Assembly (NCBI GenBank): GCA_963669285.2
Contig: CAXXSI010000018.1
Location: 62,001-126,000 of the forward strand
DNA: 64,000 nt
Source: JAWKWH01 sp963669285
GTDB taxonomy: Bacteria; Pseudomonadota; Alphaproteobacteria; Rhizobiales; Rhizobiaceae
Direction: 5' to 3'
Below are positions 1-9,249 of the stretch, in pieces. Position 1 is the stretch's first letter. Each line of letters opens with the position of its first letter. The notes under the pieces were generated by a model. That model was not told where the DNA came from. It did no database searches and saw only the letters and a program-made list of their open reading frames with translations. Both the position numbers and the translations under genes were made by a program.

Positions 1-1013
1 ATTTTGGCCTGTTTTGCCTGACCGGTGCGGCGGTCTATGTGACCTGGGCAAATGGGCTTTGGGTTGCGTTCGCCGTCGCGCTCTTTGCCCATGGCACGGT
101 GGCATCCTTCTTCCGCGGTACTGCAACACACGAACTTGGCCATGGAACCGTGTTCGAAACCAAATGGCTCAATCAGTTCTTCCTCTATCTATTCAGTCTG
201 ATCAGCTGGTGGAATCCATTCGACTATGCGGCCAGCCATACCTATCACCACCGCTACACGCTGCATCCGGAAGCCGACCGCGAGAACCTGCTGCCACTGC
301 ACCCCAATGTGGGCCGGACGTTCCTGCTGCAGATGTTCACGATCAACCTGTTGACCCAGCCGGGGCGGACGTTTGGCAAGGGCGGTTTACTGTCAACGAT
401 CTGGATCACCATGCTTGATGCGGTCGGTAAAGTCGGTTCGACCGACATTCCTGCCAATGAGTGGCTGCAGGCACTGCACCAGGACCAGCCGGATCAGCAC
501 CGACGCTCGATACGCTGGTCGCGCGCGCAATTGGCGTTTCACGGCGCGGTTCTAATCGTTGCCGCACTGACCGGTCTGTGGGTTTTGCCGCTCATCCTCA
601 CCATCCCGAGCTATGTCGCCAATTGGCTCAGCTACTTTGTCGCCCTGCCACAACATTGCGGGCTGATGGAACACACCACCGACTTTCGCAAAAGCACCCG
701 GTCGATACGGCTTCTCCGGTTTGTCGAATTTCTCTACTGGCACATGAACTGGCATACCGAGCATCACATGTATGCCGGCGTTCCGTGCTACAACCTACCG
801 GCTCTGGCGGCCGAGATCAGGGATGACATGCCCGAACCGCGCAGTCTGCGCGGGGCTTGGCGCGAAATGCTCGACACATGGCAGCGCCAGAAGTCCGATC
901 CGAACTATGCTTTCGACACGCCTCTGCCGGCTACTGCAAAGACGAAGCGGCAAAAAAATGCCGGCGGCGAGGAATCCTCGATCGGAGATCTCGCGCCCGA
1001 CGGGCTGAAATAG
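1..1013 (+). CDS. Fatty acid desaturase, 5' end cut by window edge
   Basis: Membrane di-iron fatty acid desaturase (or related hydroxylase), which would introduce a double bond into acyl chains in the inner membrane. The frame is open from base 3 with no stop before the GTG at 39, so the N-terminus lies outside the window; about 336 residues are visible. The three histidine clusters are present: HELGH (HxxxH) near the start, HTYHH (HxxHH) at about 240, and HTEHH (HxxHH) at about 755. Hydrophobic segments lie between them, as the family requires. The substrate cannot be told from sequence. A tRNA on the opposite strand follows. Confidence 0.85.
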   Translation, partial: FGLFCLTGAAVYVTWANGLWVAFAVALFAHGTVASFFRGTATHELGHGTVFETKWLNQFFLYLFSLISWWNPFDYAASHTYHHRYTLHPEADRENLLPLHPNVGRTFLLQMFTINLLTQPGRTFGKGGLLSTIWITMLDAVGKVGSTDIPANEWLQALHQDQPDQHRRSIRWSRAQLAFHGAVLIVAALTGLWVLPLILTIPSYVANWLSYFVALPQHCGLMEHTTDFRKSTRSIRLLRFVEFLYWHMNWHTEHHMYAGVPCYNLPALAAEIRDDMPEPRSLRGAWREMLDTWQRQKSDPNYAFDTPLPATAKTKRQKNAGGEESSIGDLAPDGLK

Positions 1014-1114
1014 GCATTGCTGACAAAGCGCCGTCGAAAAGGCTTTCATCGGTTTGGGGAATTTGAAGCTGCCTATCAGCGTTTGCGGGAATAGATTGAA
1101 AATATGGGGATAAT

Positions 1115-1190
<76 letters not shown>

Positions 1191-1406
1191 ACTTTGGGAC
1201 GCCGCCAGAGCGATGCAACACGGCACGCGGCAAACATCCGGTGCACCCGGTTATCATATTTGGCGGCGTAGTAAAGTGTTTTGCGCGGCCACGCGCGTAC
1301 CGGCTAATCGGTGCGTCCCATGCATTGAGCCTTCCAAATGCCATTACTCCCGTGCTAACCGAACCCATGAGCCGGCCGGCTCGCTGCGAACCAGAAAAGG
1401 GCCGCT

Positions 1407-2180
1407 ATGAGCCGAAAAACCGCAAATATCGCATTCATTCATTCAGATGCGCCCGAAGCACGCCAAGCCGCCCAGCATCTGGGTGCGCTTTACGGCCAGG
1501 CTGATCCCGAGGAAGCCGATGTGATCGTGGCGCTCGGTGGAGACGGTTTCATGCTGCAGACACTGCATGACACGATGGACAGCGGCAAACTGATCTATGG
1601 CATGAATCGGGGATCGGTCGGCTTTTTGATGAATGAGTATGGCGAAGAAAACCTGCGCGAGCGGATTGCGGTTGCGACCGAGGAAACGCTTCGTCCGCTG
1701 ATAATGGTCGCCGAGACAACCGACGGCAGCTCGCAGACGTCGCTTGCCATCAATGAAGTATCTTTGCTCCGGCAATCCTATCAGGCCGCCAAAATCCGCA
1801 TTTCAATCGACGGCAAGGTGCGCCTCGATGAGTTGATTTGCGATGGCGTGATGGTTGCGACACCCGCCGGCTCGACAGCATACAATCTGTCGGCGCACGG
1901 GCCCATCCTGCCGATCGACGCGGAACTTCTGGCGCTAACACCGGTCAGCGCCTTCAGGCCGCGCCGCTGGCGCGGTGCGCTCGTACCCAACCGCGCAACC
2001 GTGCGCTTTGACATACTGGAAGCTGACAAACGGCCGGTCAACGCGGTGGCCGATCACTGGGAGGTCAAGTCGGTGGAATCGGTCAGCGTACGCGAATCCA
2101 CGTCGTCGACAGCCACCTTGCTGTTCGATGCCAACCACTCATGGGACGAGCGTATTTTGGCGGAGCAGTTTCGTTACTGA
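1407..2180 (+). CDS. nadK: NAD kinase
   Basis: Phosphorylates NAD to NADP in the cytosol, feeding biosynthetic reductant supply. The 257-residue protein has the family's GGDG motif (LGGDGFMLQTLH, residues about 45-57) and the downstream PAGSTAYNLSAHGPILP segment that forms the NAD pocket. The length is normal for the short alphaproteobacterial NadK. The ATG at 1407 is preceded by purine-rich sequence. It stands alone between tRNA-Thr and a helicase gene. No anomaly was seen. Confidence 0.95.
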   Translation: MSRKTANIAFIHSDAPEARQAAQHLGALYGQADPEEADVIVALGGDGFMLQTLHDTMDSGKLIYGMNRGSVGFLMNEYGEENLRERIAVATEETLRPLIMVAETTDGSSQTSLAINEVSLLRQSYQAAKIRISIDGKVRLDELICDGVMVATPAGSTAYNLSAHGPILPIDAELLALTPVSAFRPRRWRGALVPNRATVRFDILEADKRPVNAVADHWEVKSVESVSVRESTSSTATLLFDANHSWDERILAEQFRY

Positions 2181-2308
2181 CCGATCCCGCGGCGATAAAA
2201 AAAACGTCAATCATTTACCCTGAAGTCACACAAAACGACCGTTGCTGTTGACATAGAAGGCCTGGCAACGTATCCGCTCGTTCAATACTCGAGGAGGCTG
2301 CGGCCCTG

Positions 2309-3844
2309 GTGGCCGAACGTGTCAAACCCGAAAGCAGGCGAGTAACGATCATTATTTCAGCATCTGTCGCAGAAGATGCGCCCGAAGGCGCAGAAACCGG
2401 TATGGCCGAACCACCGGTTGACGAGACGAATACACCCAAAACAACATTTGCCGATCTCGGTTTATCGCAAAAGGTTTTGAAGGCCGTCACTGAATCCGGC
2501 TATACGGTCCCTACACCGATCCAGGCTGGCGCCATTCCCCATGCCATTGCCCGCAAGGATGTGCTTGGTATTGCACAGACCGGCACAGGCAAGACGGCAT
2601 CTTTTGTCCTGCCGATGCTGACCCGGCTGGAAAAGGGGCGCGCCAGGGCGCGTATGCCGCGCACGCTGATCCTGGAGCCGACGCGTGAACTGGCAGCGCA
2701 GGTGCAGGAGAATTTCGACCGCTACGGCAAAAACCACAAGCTGAATGTCGCGCTGCTGATTGGTGGGGTCTCGTTTGATGAACAGGACCGGAAGCTGGAA
2801 CGCGGCGCCGACGTCCTGATCGCCACTCCGGGCCGGCTTCTCGATCATTCCGAACGCGGTAAATTGCTGCTGACGGGCGTCGAGATCCTCGTCATCGACG
2901 AGGCGGACCGCATGCTCGACATGGGTTTCATTCCCGACATCGAGCGCATCTGCAAATTGATCCCGTTTACGCGCCAGACGCTGTTTTTCTCGGCAACGAT
3001 GCCGCCGGAAATCACCCGACTGGCCGATCAGTTCCTGCATGCTCCCGTGCGCGTCGAGGTTTCCAAACCGGCATCGGTAACGAGCACAGTGACCCAGAAA
3101 CTGGTCAAATCCGGTGCCAAACCATGGGAAAAACGGGCCGCGCTCCGCGAATTGGTCGATGCCGAAGGCGACAGCCTGACAAACGCGATCGTATTCTGCA
3201 ATCGTAAGGTGGATGTTTCGGAACTCTTCCGCTCGCTGGTCAAACACGACTACGTCGCAGGTGCGTTGCACGGCGATATGGATCAGCGCGCGCGCATGAC
3301 CATGCTGGCCAACTTCCGCGAAGGCAATCTCAAACTGCTCGTTGCCTCAGACGTGGCGGCACGCGGTCTGGATATCCCGGACGTCAGTCATGTTTTCAAC
3401 TATGATGTGCCGATCCACGCGGAGGACTACGTTCATCGTATTGGACGCACCGGACGCGCAGGGCGTTCCGGCAAGGCTTTTACGATCGTAACCCGCCCGG
3501 ACACCAAATATCTCGATGCGGTCGAGAAATTGATTGGTCAGCAGATCGACTGGTACGACGGTGATCTTTCCACGGTCGTCGCAAGTGACGACAGCGACGA
3601 GCGCGCACCACGACGCGGCCGGGGCGGAAAGAAAAAGGCCAGCAATGATCGCGACCGGCGCACCAAGGACAGCGCTTCGAGCGAAGCGGAAAAACCGCAG
3701 CGCAAAAAGGCCATCAAGGCCGACAATGAAGACCGCAAATCATCGCGCAAAAAAACCTCGTCCGAAGACCGGAAGGCCAGCAAGGAGCCGGCCGTCGTCG
3801 GATTCGGCGATGAATTGCCGGATTTCATGAAAATCTGCGTTTGA
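2309..3844 (+). CDS. DEAD-box ATP-dependent RNA helicase (RhlE-like)
   Basis: RNA unwinding ATPase of the DEAD-box family. Motifs run in order: Q motif around GYTVPTPIQ, motif I AQTGTGKT (about residue 90), Ia PTRELA, Ib TPGR, II DEAD (about 197), III SAT (about 229), VI HRIGRTGRAG (about 375). The C-terminal 100 residues are a Lys/Arg/Glu-rich low-complexity tail typical of RhlE-type helicases and probably bind RNA. The GTG at 2309 has an AGGAGG 11 bases upstream; ATG 2402 is an alternative start that would remove a variable N-terminus. It converges on the suf operon. Confidence 0.92.
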   Translation: MAERVKPESRRVTIIISASVAEDAPEGAETGMAEPPVDETNTPKTTFADLGLSQKVLKAVTESGYTVPTPIQAGAIPHAIARKDVLGIAQTGTGKTASFVLPMLTRLEKGRARARMPRTLILEPTRELAAQVQENFDRYGKNHKLNVALLIGGVSFDEQDRKLERGADVLIATPGRLLDHSERGKLLLTGVEILVIDEADRMLDMGFIPDIERICKLIPFTRQTLFFSATMPPEITRLADQFLHAPVRVEVSKPASVTSTVTQKLVKSGAKPWEKRAALRELVDAEGDSLTNAIVFCNRKVDVSELFRSLVKHDYVAGALHGDMDQRARMTMLANFREGNLKLLVASDVAARGLDIPDVSHVFNYDVPIHAEDYVHRIGRTGRAGRSGKAFTIVTRPDTKYLDAVEKLIGQQIDWYDGDLSTVVASDDSDERAPRRGRGGKKKASNDRDRRTKDSASSEAEKPQRKKAIKADNEDRKSSRKKTSSEDRKASKEPAVVGFGDELPDFMKICV

Positions 3845-3863
3845 AACGACTGAGGGCAACGGC

Positions 3864-4577
3864 CTACTTTTTGGACCGCAGGCTCGCCTCATAGGCTTTG
3901 GTCGCCCATTTTACGAATTGGTCGGGGTCGTCCACCGCTTCATCCGGGATCGTCCAGTAAGGCATGGCGACAGGACGCCCGGCTTTTTTCCCCTCATAGT
4001 GCCACTGGCGTGAACCAGCTGCAGAGAATTCCGGCGCAGACACTTGATCTGCCTTGAGCAGAATCTCGCCATCCACTTCCAGGGCGATAATCAATCCGCC
4101 GTGGTAGATGCCCCTGCCTCCAAACATGCGTTTGATCGTGACGGGTCCGAGCCCGGCGAACATGTCGCGAATGTCGTCATCTTGCATGGGAACGGCTATA
4201 GCGCGCCGCGGGGCTTCGGCAAGCGCCTTCAGGTCTGCGGGCTTAAGCTCAACGGACTCACCGCAACCGCAGGCCGATTCCACATTCGGATTATTGAACA
4301 CGAAGCCCGAGCGTAGCGTCGACACCTCATAATCCATCTGGGTGCCAAGTAGAAAAAGCGCGGCCTCCGGCGCCACCCAAACATCCACGCCGTCATGATT
4401 GATGTGATCGTCCTTGGAATCGGGATCGGTCACCAGATCGACGGTGTACTCCATACCTGCACAGCCGCCTTTCTTGATGCCGATGCGCACGCCGGCTGCG
4501 TTCGCATTTGCCGACGTGATTTCTCGGACGCGGTCTGCCGCGGCATCCGTAAGCGATATCACCTTAAAGTCCGGCAT
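3864..4577 (-). CDS. sufA: A-type Fe-S carrier SufA joined to a TfoX N-terminal domain (as sequenced)
   Basis: Residues 1 to about 120 are an A-type iron-sulfur carrier (HesB/IscA fold) with the three cluster-binding cysteines: one in KKGGCAGMEY and two in ACGCGES. Residues about 130-237 match the TfoX/Sxy N-terminal domain (IKRMFGGRGIYHGG). In rhizobia these are usually neighbouring genes. The fusion may be false: removing one base from the four-base run at 4210-4213 would end SufA with a TAG at 4196-4198 (about 126 residues) and leave tfoX starting at ATG 4187. SufA would deliver clusters to apoproteins. The TfoX-like part has no firm role outside competence regulation. It is the last gene of the suf operon. 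Confidence 0.85.
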   Translation of the reverse strand: MPDFKVISLTDAAADRVREITSANANAAGVRIGIKKGGCAGMEYTVDLVTDPDSKDDHINHDGVDVWVAPEAALFLLGTQMDYEVSTLRSGFVFNNPNVESACGCGESVELKPADLKALAEAPRRAIAVPMQDDDIRDMFAGLGPVTIKRMFGGRGIYHGGLIIALEVDGEILLKADQVSAPEFSAAGSRQWHYEGKKAGRPVAMPYWTIPDEAVDDPDQFVKWATKAYEASLRSKK

Positions 4578-4644
4578 GTTCCAACTCCGGTTAATCCGGT
4601 TAGACCTCTATTCCATACAAAAATGGTAAAGATTTAACGCCAAT

Positions 4645-5049
4645 TCAATACCAGCCGATCGCGACCTGCGCTTCTTCCGACATCCTGTCGGGTGTCCATG
4701 GCGGATCAAACGTCATTTCAACCTCTACATTGCCGACACCTTCCACCATGCTGACAGCGTCCTGCACCCAGCCCGGCATTTCGCCGGCAACCGGGCAACC
4801 AGGCGCGGTCAATGTCATGTCGATATTGACCGACCGATCATCTTCGATATCGATCTTGTAAATCAGTCCGAGTTCGTAAATATCCGCTGGAATTTCAGGG
4901 TCATAGACCGTCTTTATCGCAGCAATGATGTCGTCGGTAAGCCGGGCGAGCTCTTCCGGTGGAATAGCTGAAACCGACGGCAACTCCGCATTGGCGGGTT
5001 TCGCCTCCGGGGTCTCTTTGGTGTCTGTCACCTGATCATCCATACTCAT
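4645..5049 (-). CDS. sufT: SUF-associated DUF59/MIP18-family protein (SufT-like)
   Basis: A 134-residue protein whose residues about 35-134 form a DUF59 (MIP18) domain, with DPEIPADIYELGLIY and a conserved cysteine in TAPGCPVAG. Family members act as auxiliary maturation or carrier factors for Fe-S proteins. The N-terminal 30 residues are Glu/Pro-rich and probably disordered. Its ATG overlaps the sufS stop by four bases, suggesting translational coupling. It is followed after about 67 bases by sufA. In Agrobacterium-type operons this position is often called sufX. Confidence 0.9.
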   Translation of the reverse strand: MSMDDQVTDTKETPEAKPANAELPSVSAIPPEELARLTDDIIAAIKTVYDPEIPADIYELGLIYKIDIEDDRSVNIDMTLTAPGCPVAGEMPGWVQDAVSMVEGVGNVEVEMTFDPPWTPDRMSEEAQVAIGWY

Positions 5050-6281
5050 GCAAAAAATCCTCGCGCCTTCTCAAGCGCCTCAGCCAGCCTGTCGACTTCT
5101 TCCCGTGTATTGTAAAGCCCAAATGACGCGCGGCAAGTGGAGGTGACGCCGAAGCGTTTCAAAAGCGGCTGGGCGCAATGGGTTCCGGCCCTGACAGCGA
5201 CGCCGGCTCTGTCGATCACCATAGACACGTCATGAGCGTGGATGCCTTCCAGCTCGAACGAAACGATCGCCCCCTTGCCGGGCGCATTGCCGAATATGCG
5301 CAAGGTGTTTATCCGGCCCAGTTGTTCATGGGCGTATTTGCGCAGCATGGCCTCATGGGCAGCAATGTTATCTCGCCCGATGCCCTCCACATAGTCGAGT
5401 GCAGCGCCAAGCCCGATCGCCTGTACAATCGGCGGCGTTCCGGCCTCAAATCGATGGGGCGGTTCGTTGTAGGTGACATTTTCCTCGGTCACATCTTCGA
5501 TCATCTCGCCGCCGCCCTGAAAAGGGCACATCTCCGCCAGCAGTTCGCGCTTGCCGTAGAGCACACCGATACCCGAAGGCCCGTAGACCTTGTGTCCGGT
5601 GAACACGTAGAAATCGGCATCGATATCCTGAACATCGACCGGCAGATGCACCGCACCCTGGCTACCGTCGATCATCACCTTGATGCCACGTTCGTGCGCG
5701 ATGCGGCAGATCTCTTTTACCGGCGTAATCGTGCCAAGCACGTTTGACATATGCGTGATGGTGATCAGTTTGGTGCGATCGGTGATGCGTTTTTCAAATT
5801 CTTCGACATGGAGAACACCTTCATCATCCACTGGCAGCCAAACCAGCTTCGCACCCTGGCGCTCACGGATGAAATGCCACGGCACGATATTGGAGTGATG
5901 CTCCATCTGGCTGAGGATGATTTCGTCGCCTTCACCGATATTCGGCATGCCGAAACCATATGCGACCGTGTTGATCGCCTCGGTGGCGGATTTGGTGAAG
6001 ATGATCTCGTTTATGTCGGCGGCATTGATGAAACACCGGGCGGTTTCGCGCGCTTTTTCGTAAGCATCGGTCGCGGCATTGGAGAGATAATGCAGCCCGC
6101 GGTGCACATTGGCATATTCGTTGGAGTAGGCATATGTGACTGCGTCAATCACCGCCTGCGGTTTCTGGGCCGACGCGCCATTATCGAGATAAACCAGCGG
6201 TTTGCCATAGACTTCACGACCGAGGATCGGGAAATCCTGCCGGATTTTCTCGACATCATATGTCTGGGTGATCACATTCAT
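5046..6281 (-). CDS. sufS: Cysteine desulfurase SufS
   Basis: PLP-dependent group II cysteine desulfurase that removes sulfur from cysteine and hands it to the SufBCD scaffold. The length (411 aa) matches SufS. The PLP lysine is in GHKVYGPSG (K231) and the persulfide-carrying cysteine in RAGTHCAQP (C369). The start lies three bases after the sufD stop and the end overlaps sufT, so the gene is embedded in the suf operon. No SufE gene is seen in the window, so the sulfur acceptor must be encoded elsewhere or be of another type. Confidence 0.96.
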   Translation of the reverse strand: MNVITQTYDVEKIRQDFPILGREVYGKPLVYLDNGASAQKPQAVIDAVTYAYSNEYANVHRGLHYLSNAATDAYEKARETARCFINAADINEIIFTKSATEAINTVAYGFGMPNIGEGDEIILSQMEHHSNIVPWHFIRERQGAKLVWLPVDDEGVLHVEEFEKRITDRTKLITITHMSNVLGTITPVKEICRIAHERGIKVMIDGSQGAVHLPVDVQDIDADFYVFTGHKVYGPSGIGVLYGKRELLAEMCPFQGGGEMIEDVTEENVTYNEPPHRFEAGTPPIVQAIGLGAALDYVEGIGRDNIAAHEAMLRKYAHEQLGRINTLRIFGNAPGKGAIVSFELEGIHAHDVSMVIDRAGVAVRAGTHCAQPLLKRFGVTSTCRASFGLYNTREEVDRLAEALEKARGFFA

Positions 6282-6284
6282 CGC

Positions 6285-7598
6285 TCAACCGTTTTCCGCA
6301 AACCAATCTTCGAGGCGGATTTCCAGCGCCTCGACGAGTTCCTCGTCCTCGAGGTCTTCCACTATCTCGGCCAGAAACGCCTTGACCAGCAGCCGGCGAG
6401 CATCCTTTTCGGAAATACCGCGTGCCATCAGATAGAACAAATGCGAGGCATCGATTTCGGTCACAGTGGCGCCGTGGCCGCAGGCGACGTCGTCTGCAAA
6501 TATTTCCAGTTCCGGCTTTGCCGAAAAATCGGCGTCATCCGATAGAAGCAACGTGTTGCAGGCCATTCGGGCATCAGTTTTTTGCGCTTCGCGCGCCACG
6601 CGGATCTGCCCCTGAAATACGCCTGTGGCCTTGCCGGTGACGACATTTCTGACAATCTCTTCCGATGTCGTGGCGTAACCGACATGATCGAGCACCATGG
6701 TCACATCGGTGTGGCTTGAATCGGACAGCATGTTGACGCCGCGAAGCTGGAAATCCGCCCCCTCGCCTTCCGTCTTCACAATGATCTCCTCGCGCACGAG
6801 ATGACCGCCGAAATTCATGACGAACAGAGTCAGTTTGGCGTTTTTTTCCAAAGTCGCCCGGAATTGTCCCAGATGGTCGGCATCCTTGCCGCCTTCCTGG
6901 ATGAGAACCCAGGTGACATCGGCGCCCTCGCCGATCGCGAGCGATGAGACCGCGCAGGTCTGATGTCCGGAATCATCCGGTGCAATGTGCCGCTCGATGA
7001 ATGAAACGGTTGCCCCGGCACCCACACGTACAATGTTTCGGACGGCAGAAAACCGGTCTTCATCCCCCAGCGACGTATTCGCAAGGCCGATGGCCCGTTT
7101 CGGCTGCGCTCCCTGATCAACGGTAACTTCGACACCGTCGCCGAAAAAGCCGGTATTTATCGCGGCGATGACATCGTCATCGTCTTCGCCGATGACCCAG
7201 GCAGAAATATCCTCTCCGTTTTCGTTGGATGCCGCATAGGAGCGCACAATTACGCCCTCCGGCATCGTGTCGGCTTCCTCGGCAAGAAAGTGACCGTTGA
7301 AAAAAGGCAGGCGCGCCGCGCTCACCAGGCGCTTGTAGGCGGAAGCTGCCTGCTTTGCCGAACTTGTATCGGGCCGCGGGGCAACTTCCAAAAAGCGTAC
7401 CAGCATGCGACGCAGATCGGTGTAGTGCCATTCCTCGCGCCGGCGGGTTGGCAAACCGGCATGCTTCAGCCGCTCGATGGCAGCATCACGGGCTCTGGTG
7501 GTCGTCTCGTCACCCGGCATCCGCGATATCCGCTCATTGAACGCGGCGACCAGCGCCTGTTCAGCCGGTGTTTGACCTGGTTTCGCGTGCACGTTCAT
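6285..7598 (-). CDS. sufD: Fe-S cluster scaffold subunit SufD
   Basis: SufD pairs with SufB and the SufC ATPase to form the SufBC2D scaffold on which Fe-S clusters are built. The 437-residue protein has the N-terminal helical region and the beta-helix core with the C-terminal segment MACNTLLLSDDADFSAKPELEIFADDVACGHGA (quoted here only to locate it at residues about 345-378), which carries the conserved histidine at the SufB-SufD interface. It starts seven bases after sufC. Confidence 0.95.
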   Translation of the reverse strand: MNVHAKPGQTPAEQALVAAFNERISRMPGDETTTRARDAAIERLKHAGLPTRRREEWHYTDLRRMLVRFLEVAPRPDTSSAKQAASAYKRLVSAARLPFFNGHFLAEEADTMPEGVIVRSYAASNENGEDISAWVIGEDDDDVIAAINTGFFGDGVEVTVDQGAQPKRAIGLANTSLGDEDRFSAVRNIVRVGAGATVSFIERHIAPDDSGHQTCAVSSLAIGEGADVTWVLIQEGGKDADHLGQFRATLEKNAKLTLFVMNFGGHLVREEIIVKTEGEGADFQLRGVNMLSDSSHTDVTMVLDHVGYATTSEEIVRNVVTGKATGVFQGQIRVAREAQKTDARMACNTLLLSDDADFSAKPELEIFADDVACGHGATVTEIDASHLFYLMARGISEKDARRLLVKAFLAEIVEDLEDEELVEALEIRLEDWFAENG

Positions 7599-7605
7599 CG
7601 TCGCC

Positions 7606-8373
7606 TCACGCTGCCTCGCCGGCTATACCGGCATAGCCTTCATTCTCAAGGGTGAGCGCCAGAGATTTGTCGCCGGTTTTCACGATCTGGCCCTTGTAGA
7701 GCACGTGCACGGTATCAGGTACGATATGTTCCAAAAGCCGCTGATAGTGGGTGATCACCAAAAACGCCCGATCAGGCGAGCGCAACGCGTTCACACCGTC
7801 CGACACGATTTTCAGGGCATCAATATCCAGGCCCGAGTCGGTTTCATCCAATACACAGAATTTCGGTTCCAGCAGCTTCATCTGCAGGATCTCGGCGCGC
7901 TTCTTCTCGCCGCCGGAGAAGCCGACATTCAGCGGCCGCTTCAACATATTGAAATCCATGCCGAGCGAACCGGAGGCCTCGCGCACCTTCTTCATCAGTT
8001 CCGGTATCTTCAGCGGATCCTCACCACGCGCCTTGCGCAGCGAATTCATCGCCACCTTGAGAAACTCCATGGTCGCAACACCCGGTATCTCCATCGGGTA
8101 CTGGAACGCCAGGAACAGTCCTGCCGCGGCCCGTTCGGCGGGATCCATCTCCAGTATGGATTCGCCGTTATACAGGACGTCGCCCTCGGTGACCTCGTAG
8201 TCATCGCGACCGGCAAGCACATAGGACAGCGTCGATTTGCCGGATCCGTTCGGCCCCATGATGGCAGCGACTTCGCCAGCTTTGACCGTGAGATTCAGCC
8301 CGCGGATAATCTCGGTGCCATCCTCGGCGATGCGTGCATGCAAATTCTTGATTTCAAGCATTTTTTCACTCAT
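7606..8373 (-). CDS. sufC: SUF system ATPase SufC
   Basis: ABC-type ATPase that drives conformational change in SufBC2D during cluster assembly; it is not a transporter. Walker A is GPNGSGKST (residues 40-48), the signature is FSGGEKKRAEI, Walker B runs into VLDETDSGLD, and the switch histidine is in ITHYQR. The DETDSGLD form and the 255-residue length are typical of SufC. The gene begins directly after the second cupin ORF, so the cupins and sufC appear to share a transcript. Confidence 0.97.
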   Translation of the reverse strand: MSEKMLEIKNLHARIAEDGTEIIRGLNLTVKAGEVAAIMGPNGSGKSTLSYVLAGRDDYEVTEGDVLYNGESILEMDPAERAAAGLFLAFQYPMEIPGVATMEFLKVAMNSLRKARGEDPLKIPELMKKVREASGSLGMDFNMLKRPLNVGFSGGEKKRAEILQMKLLEPKFCVLDETDSGLDIDALKIVSDGVNALRSPDRAFLVITHYQRLLEHIVPDTVHVLYKGQIVKTGDKSLALTLENEGYAGIAGEAA

Positions 8374-8745
8374 TCAGATAATCACGCCCTGTGGCGCGGT
8401 AAACTTTTCATCGACGATATTGCCGGTATTGCGCACGTCGGCCGGCTCAAACAGCAGGATTTGCGCTTCCTTATCGGCCACCGGCCGGTGTTCGACGCCC
8501 CTTGGCACGACAATGGCCTCGCCCTCACCCAGTTCCACCGAGCGATCGCGGAACTCCAGCCGGATCGACCCTCTCCAGACAAGAAACATCTCGTCTTCCT
8601 GCTCGTGATGATGCCAGGGAAATGCCCCATAAATCTTGACGAGCTTGACCTCCTGCCCGTTCAGCGAGGCGGCCACTTTTGGCCGCCAGTGTTCGCTGAT
8701 CAGACCGAATTTCTCATCGACATTGATTTTGTCCGGAGCGCTCAT
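8374..8745 (-). CDS. Small single-domain cupin within the suf operon
   Basis: About 123 residues, with one cupin barrel covering most of the protein. The metal-binding signature is WHHHEQEDEMFLV (motif 1) and GVEHRP (motif 2), so a mononuclear metal is plausible. It resembles mannose-6-phosphate-isomerase-like or dioxygenase-like cupins, and the substrate is unknown. The ATG at 8745 overlaps the preceding cupin's stop by four bases, which is why I prefer it to the upstream alternative at 8760. It lies between sufB and sufC; a direct role in Fe-S assembly is inferred from position only. Confidence 0.8.
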   Translation of the reverse strand: MSAPDKINVDEKFGLISEHWRPKVAASLNGQEVKLVKIYGAFPWHHHEQEDEMFLVWRGSIRLEFRDRSVELGEGEAIVVPRGVEHRPVADKEAQILLFEPADVRNTGNIVDEKFTAPQGVII

Positions 8746-9242
8746 TCCTCGCCATCCCAATAGTCCAATGAGGGCCGGTCACGTCCCATGACGCGGAATT
8801 TGGCATTCATGGGCCCGCCGCCTTCGCTGCGCGACATGACCATGAACTTGTCTGAATCTGGGTATTCGACAACTTCCGCGTCTTCGCGCGGAGTGTCGGA
8901 AATGCCCAGATATCTCAAATCGGCATCGCCGGTGTTGACGAGTTGGTGGGCGACTTCAGGTCCGCCGGGAGGCGCGGCGCATACATCACCCTTTTTCACG
9001 GGATAAGTCTCATCGCCAAAACGGTACTCGCCCTGTCCGTCAATGATCACGAAGAGCTCGTTCATGATGTGATGATTGTGGAACGGGAATGCCTTCTTGC
9101 CTGGCGGTACGACTGTCAGCAGGCATCCAATACCCTTAGACCCCATCGCCGGCCCGATGCGCCCGAGACGGGCGACATAGCTCTTGCCGTTACCGAACTC
9201 GTTCAGCGGCACGTCGTCGATATTGATGACCGGTTTTGTCAC
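8742..9242 (-). CDS. Cupin-domain protein within the suf operon
   Basis: About 166 residues from the GTG at 9242, chosen because it lies eight bases after the stop of the upstream small gene; the open frame extends to an ATG at 9320 that would overlap that gene heavily. One cupin domain: FHNHHIMNELFVIIDG holds the metal-binding His/Glu set and PGGPEVAHQLVNTG the second histidine. The C-terminal 50 residues are not cupin-like. Function unknown. The two cupins in this operon are clearly different sequences, not a recent duplication. Confidence 0.8.
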   Translation of the reverse strand: MTKPVINIDDVPLNEFGNGKSYVARLGRIGPAMGSKGIGCLLTVVPPGKKAFPFHNHHIMNELFVIIDGQGEYRFGDETYPVKKGDVCAAPPGGPEVAHQLVNTGDADLRYLGISDTPREDAEVVEYPDSDKFMVMSRSEGGGPMNAKFRVMGRDRPSLDYWDGEE

Positions 9243-9249
9243 GACGAGC

